A stretch of DNA of 64,000 nt from Endomychus coccineus. Lineage: Eukaryota; Arthropoda; Insecta; Coleoptera; Endomychidae. The position numbers were made by a program, and so were the translations under genes. The notes under the pieces were generated by a model. That model had not been told where the DNA came from and did not search any database. It saw nothing but the letters and a program-made list of their open reading frames with translations. Below, one piece after another: positions 1-10,065 of this stretch; position 1 is the stretch's first letter, and every line of letters begins with the position of its first letter. The stretch spans positions 27,942,297 to 28,006,296 of the forward strand of contig OY294068.1 of the NCBI GenBank assembly GCA_958510875.1, written 5' to 3'.

Positions 1-740
1 TTTACGGAGAGCAAAGTAAAAACTGACAGTTTTGAGAATAAATTCTCCAAATGCCAAAATGACATTAGAAAAGCAAAGGCAACTAAGGTATTTTAATCAA
101 GTAAAATTAGTAAGCCAAAATTGCAGAGACTCGAAAATTATTTTTTTCAAGCTAATCCGTTGATTTTATCAAAATTTTCTAAGAGTAAGAAAAGTTTTCT
201 AATTAGATAAGCTATCTACGTAAAAAATATAGGGTGAATTACATCGACAACAAAAAAGTTCTGGACACTTTTCCCGTTACATCCTCAAGTTTGAGCCATT
301 TCTATGGTCTCTAAGGCTCTATGCTCCGCTCTCAAAAACGGCTATTATTGGCAGTAACTCACCTGCCAAATATTGTAAAAGTCCTCCATCACGTTCTCAA
401 GTTTTACCGAAAAAACAAAATTATTTTTGCAACTTTGAAGCCCTCTACCGGCTAAACAAGACACTTGAGGCAAAAGTAAAAAGGCTCATCAAATTTTTTT
501 CGAATCAAAGAATCTTCGGTTTTATTTTAGCCACGCAGTTCGAGGACACCCTGTATATTAAAAACCTGTGATCTACTGATCACTTGACTTCCCTCACTTT
601 TGTTAGCACACTAGTTTACGGACACTTGCGGGTCAATGTATATGATTCAAAGTACAGAAAATATATCGGGAAATAAAATTAAAAGTGAAATAATTTTTTT
701 TAAAGACAACTTTTATTTTTAAACTGTACTAAAAAGAAAT
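1..740. other. AT-rich noncoding sequence
   Basis: No convincing coding frame, transposon protein or terminal repeat was seen. The stretch lies on the 3' side of the minus-strand PKC exon at 11211-11555, so it may be PKC intron sequence. That placement is an inference. Confidence 0.4.
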
Positions 741-885
741 AAAAAATCATGATCTCCGACCCCAAAAACCCCATATACAAATTTTGGATAGAATCTGACC
801 ATGATCTTAGCCTCTGTATTGAATTTTTGAATTTTGACTTAAAAATCATGATCTCCGACCCCAAAAACTCCCATATACCAATTTT
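741..885. repeat. Two-copy direct repeat, period about 99 bp
   Basis: The block starting with AAAAATCATGATCTCCGACC occurs at about 742 and again at about 841, with a near-identical 40-45 bp core (one copy reads CCCCATATAC, the other CTCCCATATAC). The short open frame across it is simply a product of this repeat. Confidence 0.6.
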
Positions 886-1044
886 GAAAAAAAATTATAT
901 GGTAAAGGGAATCGAATTTCTTACAAATTCATGGAAAAATAAATTAGTATTAATAAACAAAAAGGTGTGGTTATATCGGTAACTTTTTTGTTTGATGCTC
1001 AATTGGTTTTTTGACTGTAGATTTGAAAACTTTGAAAAAAAAAA

Positions 1045-1802
1045 TAATCGGCTAAGCTACTACGTTATATATATATAAATATTCTCTATACAATTTCACA
1101 CCATTAAAGTTAACTTGCTCCGTCGTTGCTATAGAAACGGTTAGTTGCAGTGAAACAGTTCATGTATCGATAAGGATAAAAAAATGTCAACTTCATTTGA
1201 CAGTTGTTCAATAGCTATTTATACAACTAGTTGAAAAATGAGCGTGTTTTTTGCACTAGATGTGTAGTCCATACATCGTGTGTTGTATAATAATAATTTT
1301 TGTAATTCAGTTGTTACGAAAAAATAAAATTTTCATCACGTTTCACTTTCATTTAGATAGTACTATCACAGCTTTGTTTTTATGCAGAAAACAACCAAAA
1401 ATTGTGATACAAGAGTTACCATGGAAAAGCGCCAATGTCAAGATATATTTGTCAAAATATCCACATTTATATCTTAATTTTGCGTTTAAAAAAGGGCGAA
1501 TCTACGTTCAGACGTTGAAGAAGTTGCAAAAGCTGCCAAGTCAAAAGCAATATGTTACTAAACTCATTTTAGCACTAGTGCTTAAATTAACTCATTTTAG
1601 CACCCAGTGTTTAAATGAACTCATTTTAGCACTGGTGTTAAAATGACCCACTTTTTACAACATCAGCGTCAAAAAGATGACTTTTCGTAACTGAAATCTA
1701 AAAAAAAGTATTTTTTCACTGCAACAAACCGCTTCTATAGTAACGACAGAGCAAGTTAACTTAATGCTGTGATATTATATAAACAGTATTTAGGCGATTA
1801 AT
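1045..1802. mobile_element. MITE-like element with long inverted termini
   Basis: A left arm near 1070-1160, containing TTAACTTGCTCCGTCGTTGC and then CAGTGAAA, is mirrored at about 1705-1765, where the complement reads TTAACTTGCTCTGTCGTTAC. The similarity continues outward to AATAATCGGCTAA on the left and TTAGGCGATTAAT on the right. There is no transposase. A short tandem repeat sits inside at 1562-1646. The outer ends are approximate and no target duplication was fixed. Confidence 0.55.
1562..1646. repeat. Three-copy tandem repeat of about 28 bp
   Basis: The motif ACTCATTTTAGCAC recurs at 1562, 1590 and 1619, followed each time by a variable TAGTG/CAGTG segment. It lies inside the inverted-repeat element around it. 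Confidence 0.7.
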
Positions 1803-2859
1803 TAAAAATTACAATGTACAAAAAATGTTGTTTGTATTCTGTTTGTGAAATTCGTGTTTCGTTTAACACATTCGAGTCATCTCATATGCTATTAAAAAAC
1901 ACTAATTTCAAAAATAACTATTTTATGCGACGTTTTCAGTAAAAATTTAAATTTTATAAATAAAATTTCTATAAGCATGTGAAAATGTACTATCTACATA
2001 TAGTCATATCAATCGTTAATAATTCATGTTTTTAAGAAAAACTGTTCTTTGGTATTATTTTTGGCAAATTTCAAGTCTTTAATTTCTAACAAGAGCTAAA
2101 TAAATCTAACCACGCCCGTAGTGTATAAAGTAATATGACGGAAGTTCGTCATGGCAAACATCTTGAAAGATCATGAAGACTTCAAATATTATTTCCTGTT
2201 TCAGTATCGGTTTCAGATTACGTCTTCCCCCGGTATCAATTACGTGTACTTATTTAGACTACGGGGACTGGTATATAATACTTTGTAATTGATACATGTG
2301 TTCAAACTTTAGTATTGAAATAACATTTAATTAAGTGTAAATATTTCAGATGTTTCCCCAAATCAAAGGTAAACCAAAATCTATCTAAGAATACATACCA
2401 TTCGATGTTTTCAGATCTATTCTTAAATGAAGTCGTCCTTTTGGCTCCAAATTAACCTGGAATTAAAAAATTCATATAACAAAAATCTCGCCAAATTCAG
2501 AAGTTTGAAGTTTATTGAATGGAATAATGAATAACTAGCCGTATCCTGGCAGACTCGCCCTACAAGCCGTCACAGTGTCAGTTACGGCGAACTACCACCC
2601 GCCATGCATCTCACTGTTGACAATTATGCGTATCCCGAGTTACGGCGACCTAGCGGTCTACCACACGCCATGCATTTCAGTGTTGACAGTTGCCCGCTAT
2701 TCGCTAATTTTCAGTGGTCTATAACGACCAAACGACATTTTTCCAATTGTAAGAGTTATTGGCTCATCTATAGTCTATACCCTTTCAAACGAAACATCAA
2801 CCACCACCCTACCCTCTGTACTCGTCACTTACGCTATTAATATGTAGATACTAGTACGA
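1803..2859. other. Noncoding stretch with a small imperfect duplication
   Basis: No gene is recognised. Two diverged copies of a roughly 45-bp segment sharing GTTACGGCGA and GCCATGCAT occur at about 2580-2622 and 2639-2690. The rest is unremarkable AT-rich DNA. Confidence 0.4.
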
Positions 2860-3472
2860 AGGCTATTTATTCCCACTGACATTAATACACTTATAACATC
2901 GTTTCAGCAACAAATTCAATACCCCTGTGTGTCAATACAACGTGTCCAAGATGGCAGCCTTCACCTGTTTGCCATCACTGGAATGGAGTTCCTGAAAGTC
3001 CTTTTTATAATTCCCAAAAACGTAATTAGTTACTGGGGCCATATCTGGACTATACGGAGGGTGATCGATTTGTTCAAAACCACAGTTCCAAACATCACCT
3101 TGAGTAATTCCAGCAGTATGCACGTGCAACAAACACACGCCTCTGGTCAGTTTACAACGCTGTTTCTCCCGAATATTTTGTAATGATTAGTGCAGAACAA
3201 GAATGCTCTCACAATCCCAAATTACCGTAGCCATAATTTTTGCTGTCGATTGACAGACTAAACTTTCTCGGTGATGCTTCCCCTTTTCGCCTCCATTCTG
3301 TCAACTCCCTTTTGGATAAAGATCCATAGAAGAAAACAATGGTTTTATCTCCTGTGACAATTGTCTTCAACATGCCCACGGGGTTTTCTCCACGGAGCTC
3401 CAAAAAGGAAATGAGTTGTTTGGGAAACCATTTTGCACTAACTTTATTCATGTCCAAATGTTCGTAGATAAA
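2860..3472 (-). pseudogene. Mariner-like transposase fragment, minus strand
   Basis: Read on the minus strand, two frames give the C-terminal half of a mariner (Tc1/mariner superfamily) transposase. One frame at about 3209-3472 contains KVSAKWFPKQL and TGDKTIVFFYG, around the first catalytic aspartate. A second frame at 2932-3138 contains HPPYSPDMAP, the block before the third catalytic aspartate, but the expected C-D-Y/F is replaced by V-T-N. The N-terminal DNA-binding part is absent and there are frameshifts, so this is an inactive relic. It meets a second mariner fragment on the opposite strand near 3472. Confidence 0.75.
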
Positions 3473-4267
3473 ATCCATGATATGATATTGGATGATTGGC
3501 GAGTTAAAGTGCACGAGATTGCTGAGGCATCTTAACCGAACGGGTACGAAACATTTTGCATGAACTTTTGAATATGAGAAAGCTATCTGCCAGATGGGTG
3601 CCGCAATTTCTGTCTGTTGACAACAGGCGCGACCGTGTGACAACTTCACAGGAGTGTTTGCCGATGTCCAAGCGCGATTAGAAGGACTTTTGCACCGTTT
3701 CGTAACCGTGGACGAAACATGGATCCATCACAACACACCAGGGACCAAAGAACAGTCGAAACAGTGGACTTGTCCTGGCGAATCGAAGCCGAAAAGTTAT
3801 GGCAACAGTTTTTTGGGATGCATACGGTATCGTCTATATTGATTACTTTGAAAAGAGTAAAACGATCACCGGCGTATATTATGCAGAGCTTTTCGATCAA
3901 TTCGTTTTGAAACGAAAGCGGCCCCATCGGCGCACAGGTCCGCTGTCACAATGGCAGAATTGCATGAATTGCGCTAGAAATTGGTTCGTCATTCAACATA
4001 TTCTCCAGATTTGACCCTCTGCGATTTTTATCTGTTTCCAAACTTGAAGAAATGGCTTGGCGGAATGAGATTTGACTCCAACGATGAGGTCATCGTCTAT
4101 TTTGAAGGATTGCCGAAATCGTATCATTTGGAAGGGATCGAAAAATTAGCAAAACGTTGGAAGAAGTCTATCGGGCTACAAGGAGATTAAGTTGAGAAAT
4201 AAAATAAGTTTTGACCAAATAAATCATTTCTTGTTTCATTTTTCAGGGGCTTTTCACCTTACCCTCG
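3473..4267 (+). pseudogene. Mariner-like transposase fragment, plus strand, 5'-truncated
   Basis: Frames on the plus strand give consecutive mariner blocks: VKVHEIAEAS, the RVRNILHELL helix, LSARWVPQFLSVD, VDETWIHH (first Asp), FWDAYGIVYIDYFE (second Asp) and YSPDLTLCDFYLF (third Asp), ending GLQGD with a stop at about 4190. At least three frameshifts and one internal stop break it. A terminal inverted repeat ending ACCCTCG closes the element at 4267 and is followed by TA. The 5' terminus is missing. The copy at 53604-54771 is the same family and confirms the order of the blocks. Confidence 0.8.
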
Positions 4268-5028
4268 TATGTGGGAATTTTTAACCCATAAATTACCATT
4301 TATTCCAACGAATCTTAAATTTATTACAATAGTAGATACCCAAGAAGAAGGTTGTGATGCAGCATTAGACTAAAGCTCCACCACGTAAGAAATATTAAGG
4401 AATATGCATTTAACCATCAGTATATAGAATAGAAGGTCATAATGATGAAAGCAGTGAACGAACTTCGTGATCATGGATTCTAAAATTCTTCGGAAGTTGG
4501 AGAATAACCGACACCGATTCTAAAATTATTATTTCCAAGACTCATATTGAACACATTGAAAATAATTGAAATTGCTTATTGATTCGTGATACAAAGTAGA
4601 CACTTCAGAAATGCAAAAACTCTCTTGAACCTATATGATTGAACCTATATGATTATACCATTCATAATTATATAGCAGATTAAATTTTGCATAAATTGTT
4701 TGGGGTACCCAATATGTTAATCATCAGCAGAGAATTGAAGGCATCCAGCTTGCTCAAATTAGTGAAACAACTACATAGCTGGTCATTCAGATAGGTATTC
4801 CAATATTGAACAGTAACTGCAGTCCAATTATCAGAAAAGATTCCATGTTGTCTCTCGCCGATATAAAAAGAAGGTGAGACCTTCTAATGATGTACCAAAT
4901 AGTCAATATTCAAAAAATCGACGGTAGAAGCAGTTACTCTATGGTAATTTATCATTATGATTAACTGAAAAAACAATTTCTTTGTTCTTATACCACATTT
5001 AATAATAACATAAAAACGTTACTATTAC
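4268..5028. other. AT-rich noncoding sequence
   Basis: No coding frame or repeat structure was recognised between the mariner terminus and the left LTR of the BEL element. Confidence 0.4.
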
Positions 5029-5304
5029 TGTTAGATTTCACTGTATTTATCCTGTATATGGAATCTACTCATTGCATTTTCCTGATTGAGTTTGTTCTAT
5101 ATGAGTTGAAGGATGAGTTTTTGTTTTTGTTGAAAATATATTATGACAGAAGTCAAGTGACAATTTTGATATTACGAAATATATTTAAAGTTTTGCTGTT
5201 ATACAAGTTTGTATTGGACCTATTTGCCTTATTCTTTCTCCCCGAGTAATCCCATTTCCTTTTTGAACGTTTCCATTCACCGGGTAGGTGATTGAAACGC
5301 AACA
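5029..5304 (+). repeat. 5' LTR of the BEL/Pao element
   Basis: 276 bp with TG...CA ends. The left boundary is fixed by the ATTAC target duplication and the right boundary by identity with the 3' LTR and the primer-binding site six bases downstream. Confidence 0.93.
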
Positions 5305-5309
5305 TTTAT

Positions 5310-5327
5310 TGGCGACCGTGACAGGAC
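5310..5327 (+). promoter_or_regulatory. Primer-binding site of the BEL/Pao element
   Basis: TGGCGACCGTGACAGGAC begins five bases after the LTR end. The initial TGG pairs with the CCA of a tRNA 3' end, as in LTR-element primer sites. I have not identified the tRNA. Confidence 0.7.
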
Positions 5328-5335
5328 ACTGGGAA

Positions 5336-8215
5336 ATGGAGAAAGTGAAGAGAGCACTTGATATCCAACGATCAGCATTCTCCAGGATATATAATGATAT
5401 CATCGGGACGATTTCGCTACCAGATGTCGATTTGATCAAAATCCAAGGAAATCTTCGTTTGCTAGATCAAAAGCAGGAGGCGCTCAACGATTTAGATCGA
5501 GTTCTGACCGATTTACTCCTCAATTCAGAAGAAGATAGTGCCGTTATCTCCGAAGAAGTACAAAGAGCTGATGAGTATTCTTCTAAATATCATGAAGTCA
5601 AATTGCGAGTGGAGAAGTTATGTTCTGATACTAACATTGCCAATGTAAATTCCGATAGTTATATCAGAAAAATTAAGCTTCCCACTATAGAACTGAGGAA
5701 ATTTGGAGGTGATCTCAAGGATTGGTTGCCATTTTGGAGCCAGTTTAGAAGAATTCACGAAGATCCAGCAATGAGAAACGAAGACAAGTTCCAGTATCTC
5801 ATACAAAGTACCATACCTAATTCACGAGCTAGACAACTTGTTGAAAGCTATCCTCCGAACGATGAGAATTACTCGAAAGCCCTGGAAAGTTTGAAAAGTC
5901 GTTTTGGACGGGACGATCTACTAGTAGAAGTGTATGTTCGTGAATTGTTGAAGCTAGTTTTATCCAATATTAATAAAACTAATCGATTGAGATCCTTTTA
6001 TGACAAAATCGAAACCCAGCTACGATCCCTTGAAACTCTGGGTGTTACCTCCGACACATGTGCTGCAATGTTGTATCCTTTGGTGGAGTCCTGCCTCGAT
6101 AAAGATACCATAAGAGTATGGCAAAGGAGTTCGTTGTACGATGAAGGGGTCACAATGAAAGGACGTTTGAGTAACCTCATGAAGTTTATCAAAAAGGAGG
6201 TTGAAAATGAAGAGCGGATATCTCTGGCCGTGTCTGGTTTCGATACAGGTAATAAATCGAAAAATACTACCGATGTATCACAGAAACGTTCTGTTTTGGC
6301 TACTACGTCTGATTTGATCAACAGAACACTCGAAAAATGTGTTTTTTGTGGTGATCAACATTCCAGTGAAGAGTGCTCAAGAGCTTCAACGATGCAGTTA
6401 TCTCAGAAGAGGAAAATTTTGATAGAAAAAGGTTGTTGTCATTCCTGTTTGAGATTTGGACACATTTCCAGGAGATGCCGAATGAAAGTGAAATGCTCTT
6501 ATTGTCAGGGTCATCATGTTAGTGTAATGTGTTCCAAGAAAGAAGATTCTCATAATGGTCCTTCTTGGTTGTGGAAGGCGGAATCATATTGGCCCAAGCA
6601 AATTTTGATTTATGACGAGAAATCTGTCAACGAAGAGAAACGAAAAAGTATAATTTCGTCTCTAATTTGTTCCAAGAAGGATTATACCTGGTATTATCAC
6701 TATTTCTCTGATTATGACAAAATTATCAGAATGATTGCTTGGATAAAGCGGTTCATTCAGAATTGCAAAACGAAAGATGATAGAATTAGAGATGTTCTGA
6801 CAGTACAAGAAATTGTTGATTCTGAAAATTTCATCATCAAAATGATACAAGAAGAAACCTTTCAAGGTATTGATGACTCCAGATTATCTTCCTTGTGTCC
6901 GTTCATTGATGAAGCTGGCCTCATCAGAATCCGTACCAAAATTTCTGATAGGAATGACTGCCTTGAGTTCCGTTATCCTTATGTCTTGCCATCCAAACAT
7001 GAAGTTGTGTCAAGATTGATTTTTAAAGAGCATTTGAAAAATGTTCATGCAGGAGTTCAATGTCTATTGGGTATATTGAGGGAACGTTTTTGGATCATCA
7101 AGGGAAGACGAACAATAAAATCGGTAATTTCAAGATGTTTTATCTGTCGCAAACTGCAGGCAAGAAACTTGGGAGTGCCGCCTATAGCTCTTCCGGAGAC
7201 GAGGGTACGAGATGCAGCAGTATTCGAAATTGTAGGGGTGGATTTGGCAGGTCCTTTGTATATCAGGACAGGAGGAAAAGTCTGGATAACCTTGTATACA
7301 TGCGCAGTTTACAGAGCTGTTCATTTGGATTTGGTGACGTCGCTATCCACAGATGCATTTCTTCAATCTTTCAGAAGGTTTGTTGCTCGGAGAGGAAGGC
7401 CTCACATCATATATAGCGATAATGCCAAAAATTTTGTTGGTGCAGATAATGCACTTTCTGATATCAATTGGGATCAAATTTCTGAGTACGGAACTATACA
7501 TAAAATCATCTTCAGATTCATTCCACCAACTGCACCGTGGTGGGGTGGATGGTGGGAAAGGCTGATTCGTACAGTGAAAGATATTCTCCGGAAAGTACTT
7601 AAAAGGACTTCACTCACTTCAGAAGAGTTATCAACTGTTATATGCGACTGTGAAGCAGTGGTAAATTCTAGACCCATAACTTATATATCTGAAGATCCCA
7701 GAGATTTAGTCCCTCTAACACCTTCTATGTTCCTTCAAGAAATAAAGGAAATTGGTGTACCCGACTTTGATGCTGTGGGATCTACTGATTTGAAAAGGCA
7801 TTATAGATATAGAATGAAGCTGAAAGAAGATATACGAAAGAGATTTCGAAGGGAATATTTGGGTCAGCTATCGATGTTTTCCAGAAAGAAGCTGAAAAAT
7901 GATGTTTTGAAAGTCGGTGACGTAGTTTTGATTGGCAATGACAACCAAAAAAGAAGCGATTGGCCACTGGGTCGTGTAAATGAAATGATTTTAGGTAGAG
8001 ATGGAAACTGTAGATTGGTGAAATTGAAGACTGCCCAAGGACAGATATTGAGGCCTTTACAAAGGCTCTACCTGCTTGAAATGGATAATGGAGAACTAGA
8101 TCCAAGGGATATACGAAGAGCAGGGACTTCGTCAAAGAAACCAAGAGTGGAACAAGAAACCCCAATTTCAAGATTTGGCAGAAAAATAAAAAAACCTGTT
8201 AGACTAGACCTTTGA
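5336..8215 (+). CDS. Gag-integrase fusion polyprotein of a BEL/Pao element
   Basis: A 959-aa uninterrupted frame. The ATG at 5336 (MEKVKRAL) is preferred over an in-frame GTG inside the LTR. Residues about 100-200 match the BEL Gag core (DUF1759-like: KLPTIELRKFGGD, WLPFWSQF, SRFGRDDLLVEVYVRELL). Cysteine-rich zinc knuckles follow at about 335-405 (CVFCGDQH..., CCHSCLRFGHISRRC, CSYCQGHH). Directly after the last knuckle the frame enters the region that normally follows RNase H (GPSWLWKAESYWP). It continues into the integrase zinc-binding and catalytic core (VDLAGPLYIRTGGK, YSDNAKNFVGA, PPTAPWWGGWWERLIRTVK) and the C-terminal integrase domain. Aspartic protease, reverse transcriptase and RNase H are missing, yet the frame stays open through the junction near 6545. 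Gag would build the particle and integrase would join DNA to the chromosome. Confidence 0.9.
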   Translation: MEKVKRALDIQRSAFSRIYNDIIGTISLPDVDLIKIQGNLRLLDQKQEALNDLDRVLTDLLLNSEEDSAVISEEVQRADEYSSKYHEVKLRVEKLCSDTNIANVNSDSYIRKIKLPTIELRKFGGDLKDWLPFWSQFRRIHEDPAMRNEDKFQYLIQSTIPNSRARQLVESYPPNDENYSKALESLKSRFGRDDLLVEVYVRELLKLVLSNINKTNRLRSFYDKIETQLRSLETLGVTSDTCAAMLYPLVESCLDKDTIRVWQRSSLYDEGVTMKGRLSNLMKFIKKEVENEERISLAVSGFDTGNKSKNTTDVSQKRSVLATTSDLINRTLEKCVFCGDQHSSEECSRASTMQLSQKRKILIEKGCCHSCLRFGHISRRCRMKVKCSYCQGHHVSVMCSKKEDSHNGPSWLWKAESYWPKQILIYDEKSVNEEKRKSIISSLICSKKDYTWYYHYFSDYDKIIRMIAWIKRFIQNCKTKDDRIRDVLTVQEIVDSENFIIKMIQEETFQGIDDSRLSSLCPFIDEAGLIRIRTKISDRNDCLEFRYPYVLPSKHEVVSRLIFKEHLKNVHAGVQCLLGILRERFWIIKGRRTIKSVISRCFICRKLQARNLGVPPIALPETRVRDAAVFEIVGVDLAGPLYIRTGGKVWITLYTCAVYRAVHLDLVTSLSTDAFLQSFRRFVARRGRPHIIYSDNAKNFVGADNALSDINWDQISEYGTIHKIIFRFIPPTAPWWGGWWERLIRTVKDILRKVLKRTSLTSEELSTVICDCEAVVNSRPITYISEDPRDLVPLTPSMFLQEIKEIGVPDFDAVGSTDLKRHYRYRMKLKEDIRKRFRREYLGQLSMFSRKKLKNDVLKVGDVVLIGNDNQKRSDWPLGRVNEMILGRDGNCRLVKLKTAQGQILRPLQRLYLLEMDNGELDPRDIRRAGTSSKKPRVEQETPISRFGRKIKKPVRLDL

Positions 8216-8250
8216 TTGATGTTGAGTCACTTCATTTGTTTTCATGTCTC

Positions 8251-8262
8251 AAGGGGGGAGTA
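8251..8262 (+). promoter_or_regulatory. Polypurine tract of the BEL/Pao element
   Basis: AAGGGGGGAGTA sits immediately before the 3' LTR, the expected site for plus-strand DNA priming. Confidence 0.75.
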
Positions 8263-8538
8263 TGTTAGATTTCACTGTATTTATCCTGTATATGGAATCT
8301 ACTCATTGCATTTTCCTGATTGAGTTTGTTCTATATGAGTTGAAGGATGAGTTTTTGTTTTTGTTGAAAATATATTATGACAGAAGTCAAGTGACAATTT
8401 TGATATTACGAAATATATTTAAAGTTTTGCTGTTATACAAGTTTGTATTGGACCTATTTGCCTTATTCTTTCTCCCCGAGTAATCCCATTTCCTTTTTGA
8501 ACGTTTCCATTCACCGGGTAGGTGATTGAAACGCAACA
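8263..8538 (+). repeat. 3' LTR of the BEL/Pao element
   Basis: 276 bp, identical by eye to 5029-5304, followed by the target duplication ATTAC at 8539-8543. Confidence 0.93.
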
Positions 8539-8571
8539 ATTACTACAATTAGTAACTTCAACACCGAAATG

Positions 8572-8628
8572 GCCATTATCAAACAGATACAAAATTACTG
8601 CAAACTTTTGTATCTGTTTGATAATGGC
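8572..8628. repeat. Perfect 23-bp inverted repeat (hairpin)
   Basis: GCCATTATCAAACAGATACA plus three A at 8572-8594 is exactly complementary to 8606-8628, with an 11-nt spacer. Imperfect pairing extends further out (CTTCAACACCG against CACTGAAG). It begins 33 bp after the right LTR of the BEL element. Confidence 0.85.
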
Positions 8629-8639
8629 ACTGAAGTGTT

Positions 8640-9190
8640 TCAATTATAGTAAGATTTTCATGTTATTATTAAAAGTGGTATTGAAACAAAGTAATTATTC
8701 TTTCATAGTCTAGTCAATTTGACTATCGTCCAAAATATCCTTAAATGCACCTAGCAGTTAAATCTGCCAAGAAATTTTGAATACGCCTGTTGTAAATCCA
8801 GGATTAAATCCTCCCATTTGCAGAATGGTCAGAACATTCAACAGCAGTTGTAATAAAATTGAAATTTTCAGCCTTGCATTTCTGAGATTTAAGAATCAAG
8901 TGCGATCCATGTTTTGTTATAGTTAACTAAAAAATTACCGAAAAGTAAAACTCACTCGCCGGATTTTGTCTGTTTGTAAGTTTGTATCCCTATTTCATAA
9001 TAAATGAATAAATATATTGTATTACATATGATACAAAACTCAATAAAAAACGTTTAAGGATGTTCGAAAATTGTTACCTCAAGAGACATAACTTCAATCA
9101 ACGTTACTTAGCTCATTAGGTATATGATTGAACGTAGTTTTTTAATGTCTTTGTAACGTATGTGATCACTATTATATACAACAAGAAAGG
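8640..9190. other. AT-rich noncoding sequence
   Basis: Nothing recognisable on either strand. Confidence 0.4.
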
Positions 9191-9191
9191 G

Positions 9192-10065
9192 GTTGCCGCT
9201 TGGAGAATAGATAAATAGTGTGAGGGGCAAAGTTATTCTTTGCAAATCATTTGATTAGGTTACTGATTTTTATATAACTGTTTCAGATTATATAAGATAC
9301 TCGTCTCTTTACACAATTAATAATAATGTTTTTAAGATAATGTAAAAAACATTTTTTTCCGCTTCTGGGAATCGTACCCGAGTCAACTGACTGGGGCCAT
9401 GTAACCTGGCTCCTAAGCCACATCGCCCTTAGTTTTAAACTGAAGTACGGTGTAAATTTAAGTTACCTTCATGTTGGAAGTACGGCACTGTTAGGAACAG
9501 AGCGGGCAAGTCCCACCGTCAATCAGGGGAGATCCCAAGATGCTAAGTACCGGGCTACGGCTAGAATAGTAGAATGGTACTAGGGAGGCAACGCGGGTCA
9601 TCATACGTTAGGCCTAGCGGAATGATGGTTGCGTATATTGAATGATTCAGAGCTTTCATATATGATATACTGACATTCTTTTAAACATAATTAAGTTTTG
9701 TTCAATAAGTGTTTCATTGAAATGTTTAATATATTACTAACTCTAATATTCAATAATTGTTTTTGTTGAACTTAAATTTACTATGAAAGTTTTGAATCGA
9801 TTCAATGTATACTTGGGGAGTTATGATTTTATTAAACTATCATTTCTTCGGAAAAAGGTGTGTTCATTACACGATTTCCCTCAAAAACAAACGCAAACGA
9901 TTTTTTGTCGATATTTGAATATCATAGGACCTTTCGTTATTGAGTTATCGTGGGGACAAATATATCGTAACGGAAATCCAGACAGACAGACGGATTTTTT
10001 CAAATTTGCTAAAAATAGCTTGAGTAGGTTAATGCAATATACTCTTCTTCTGCGAAGAGTAGAAT
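9192..10065. repeat. Dispersed repeat with tRNA-like segment, copy 1
   Basis: The block shares long stretches with 15930-17000 and 52233-52520: GTTGCCGCTT near the left end, GCAAATCATTTGATT, AATAATGTTTTTAAG, GATTCAATGTATACTT, CCTTTCGTTATTGAGTTATCG and a terminal AATGCAATATACTCTT. It contains a minus-strand tRNA-like part at 9360-9430 and an unshared segment at about 9480-9640. A common arthropod-repeat motif CAGACAGACAGACGG is present near 9980. It is too long for a simple SINE, and no transposase was seen. Confidence 0.65.
9360..9430 (-). repeat. tRNA-derived segment with pol III-like A and B boxes
   Basis: On the minus strand an A-box-like GTGGCTTAGGAGCCAGG is followed by a B-box-like GGGTACGATTCCCAG. 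The acceptor arm does not pair well, so this is a tRNA-derived piece of a repeat and not a tRNA gene. The copy at 52462-52503 keeps a better B box (GGGTTCGATTCCCC). Confidence 0.55.

Larger units (their letters stand above)
5029..8538 (+). mobile_element. BEL/Pao LTR retrotransposon, RT-less, with identical LTRs
   Basis: Two 276-bp LTRs (5029-5304 and 8263-8538) start TGTTAG and end CAACA, and are identical by eye over their whole length. They are flanked by the 5-bp target duplication ATTAC (5024-5028 and 8539-8543). A primer-binding site beginning TGGCGACCGTGACAGG starts at 5310, and a purine tract AAGGGGGGAG lies at 8251-8260, just before the right LTR. The internal region is only about 2.96 kb, against roughly 5-6 kb for complete BEL/Pao elements. 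It encodes one intact Gag-integrase frame. Identical LTRs imply a recent insertion. It lacks its own reverse transcriptase, so it must have been mobilised in trans, or was deleted after insertion. Confidence 0.93.

Noticed and set aside
1260..1646. A 128-codon open frame
   Set aside because: It lies inside an inverted-repeat element, its end is built from a 28-bp tandem repeat, and the protein resembles nothing known.
9360..9430. A functional tRNA gene
   Set aside because: A- and B-box-like motifs are present, but the acceptor stem does not pair and the sequence is part of a dispersed repeat.
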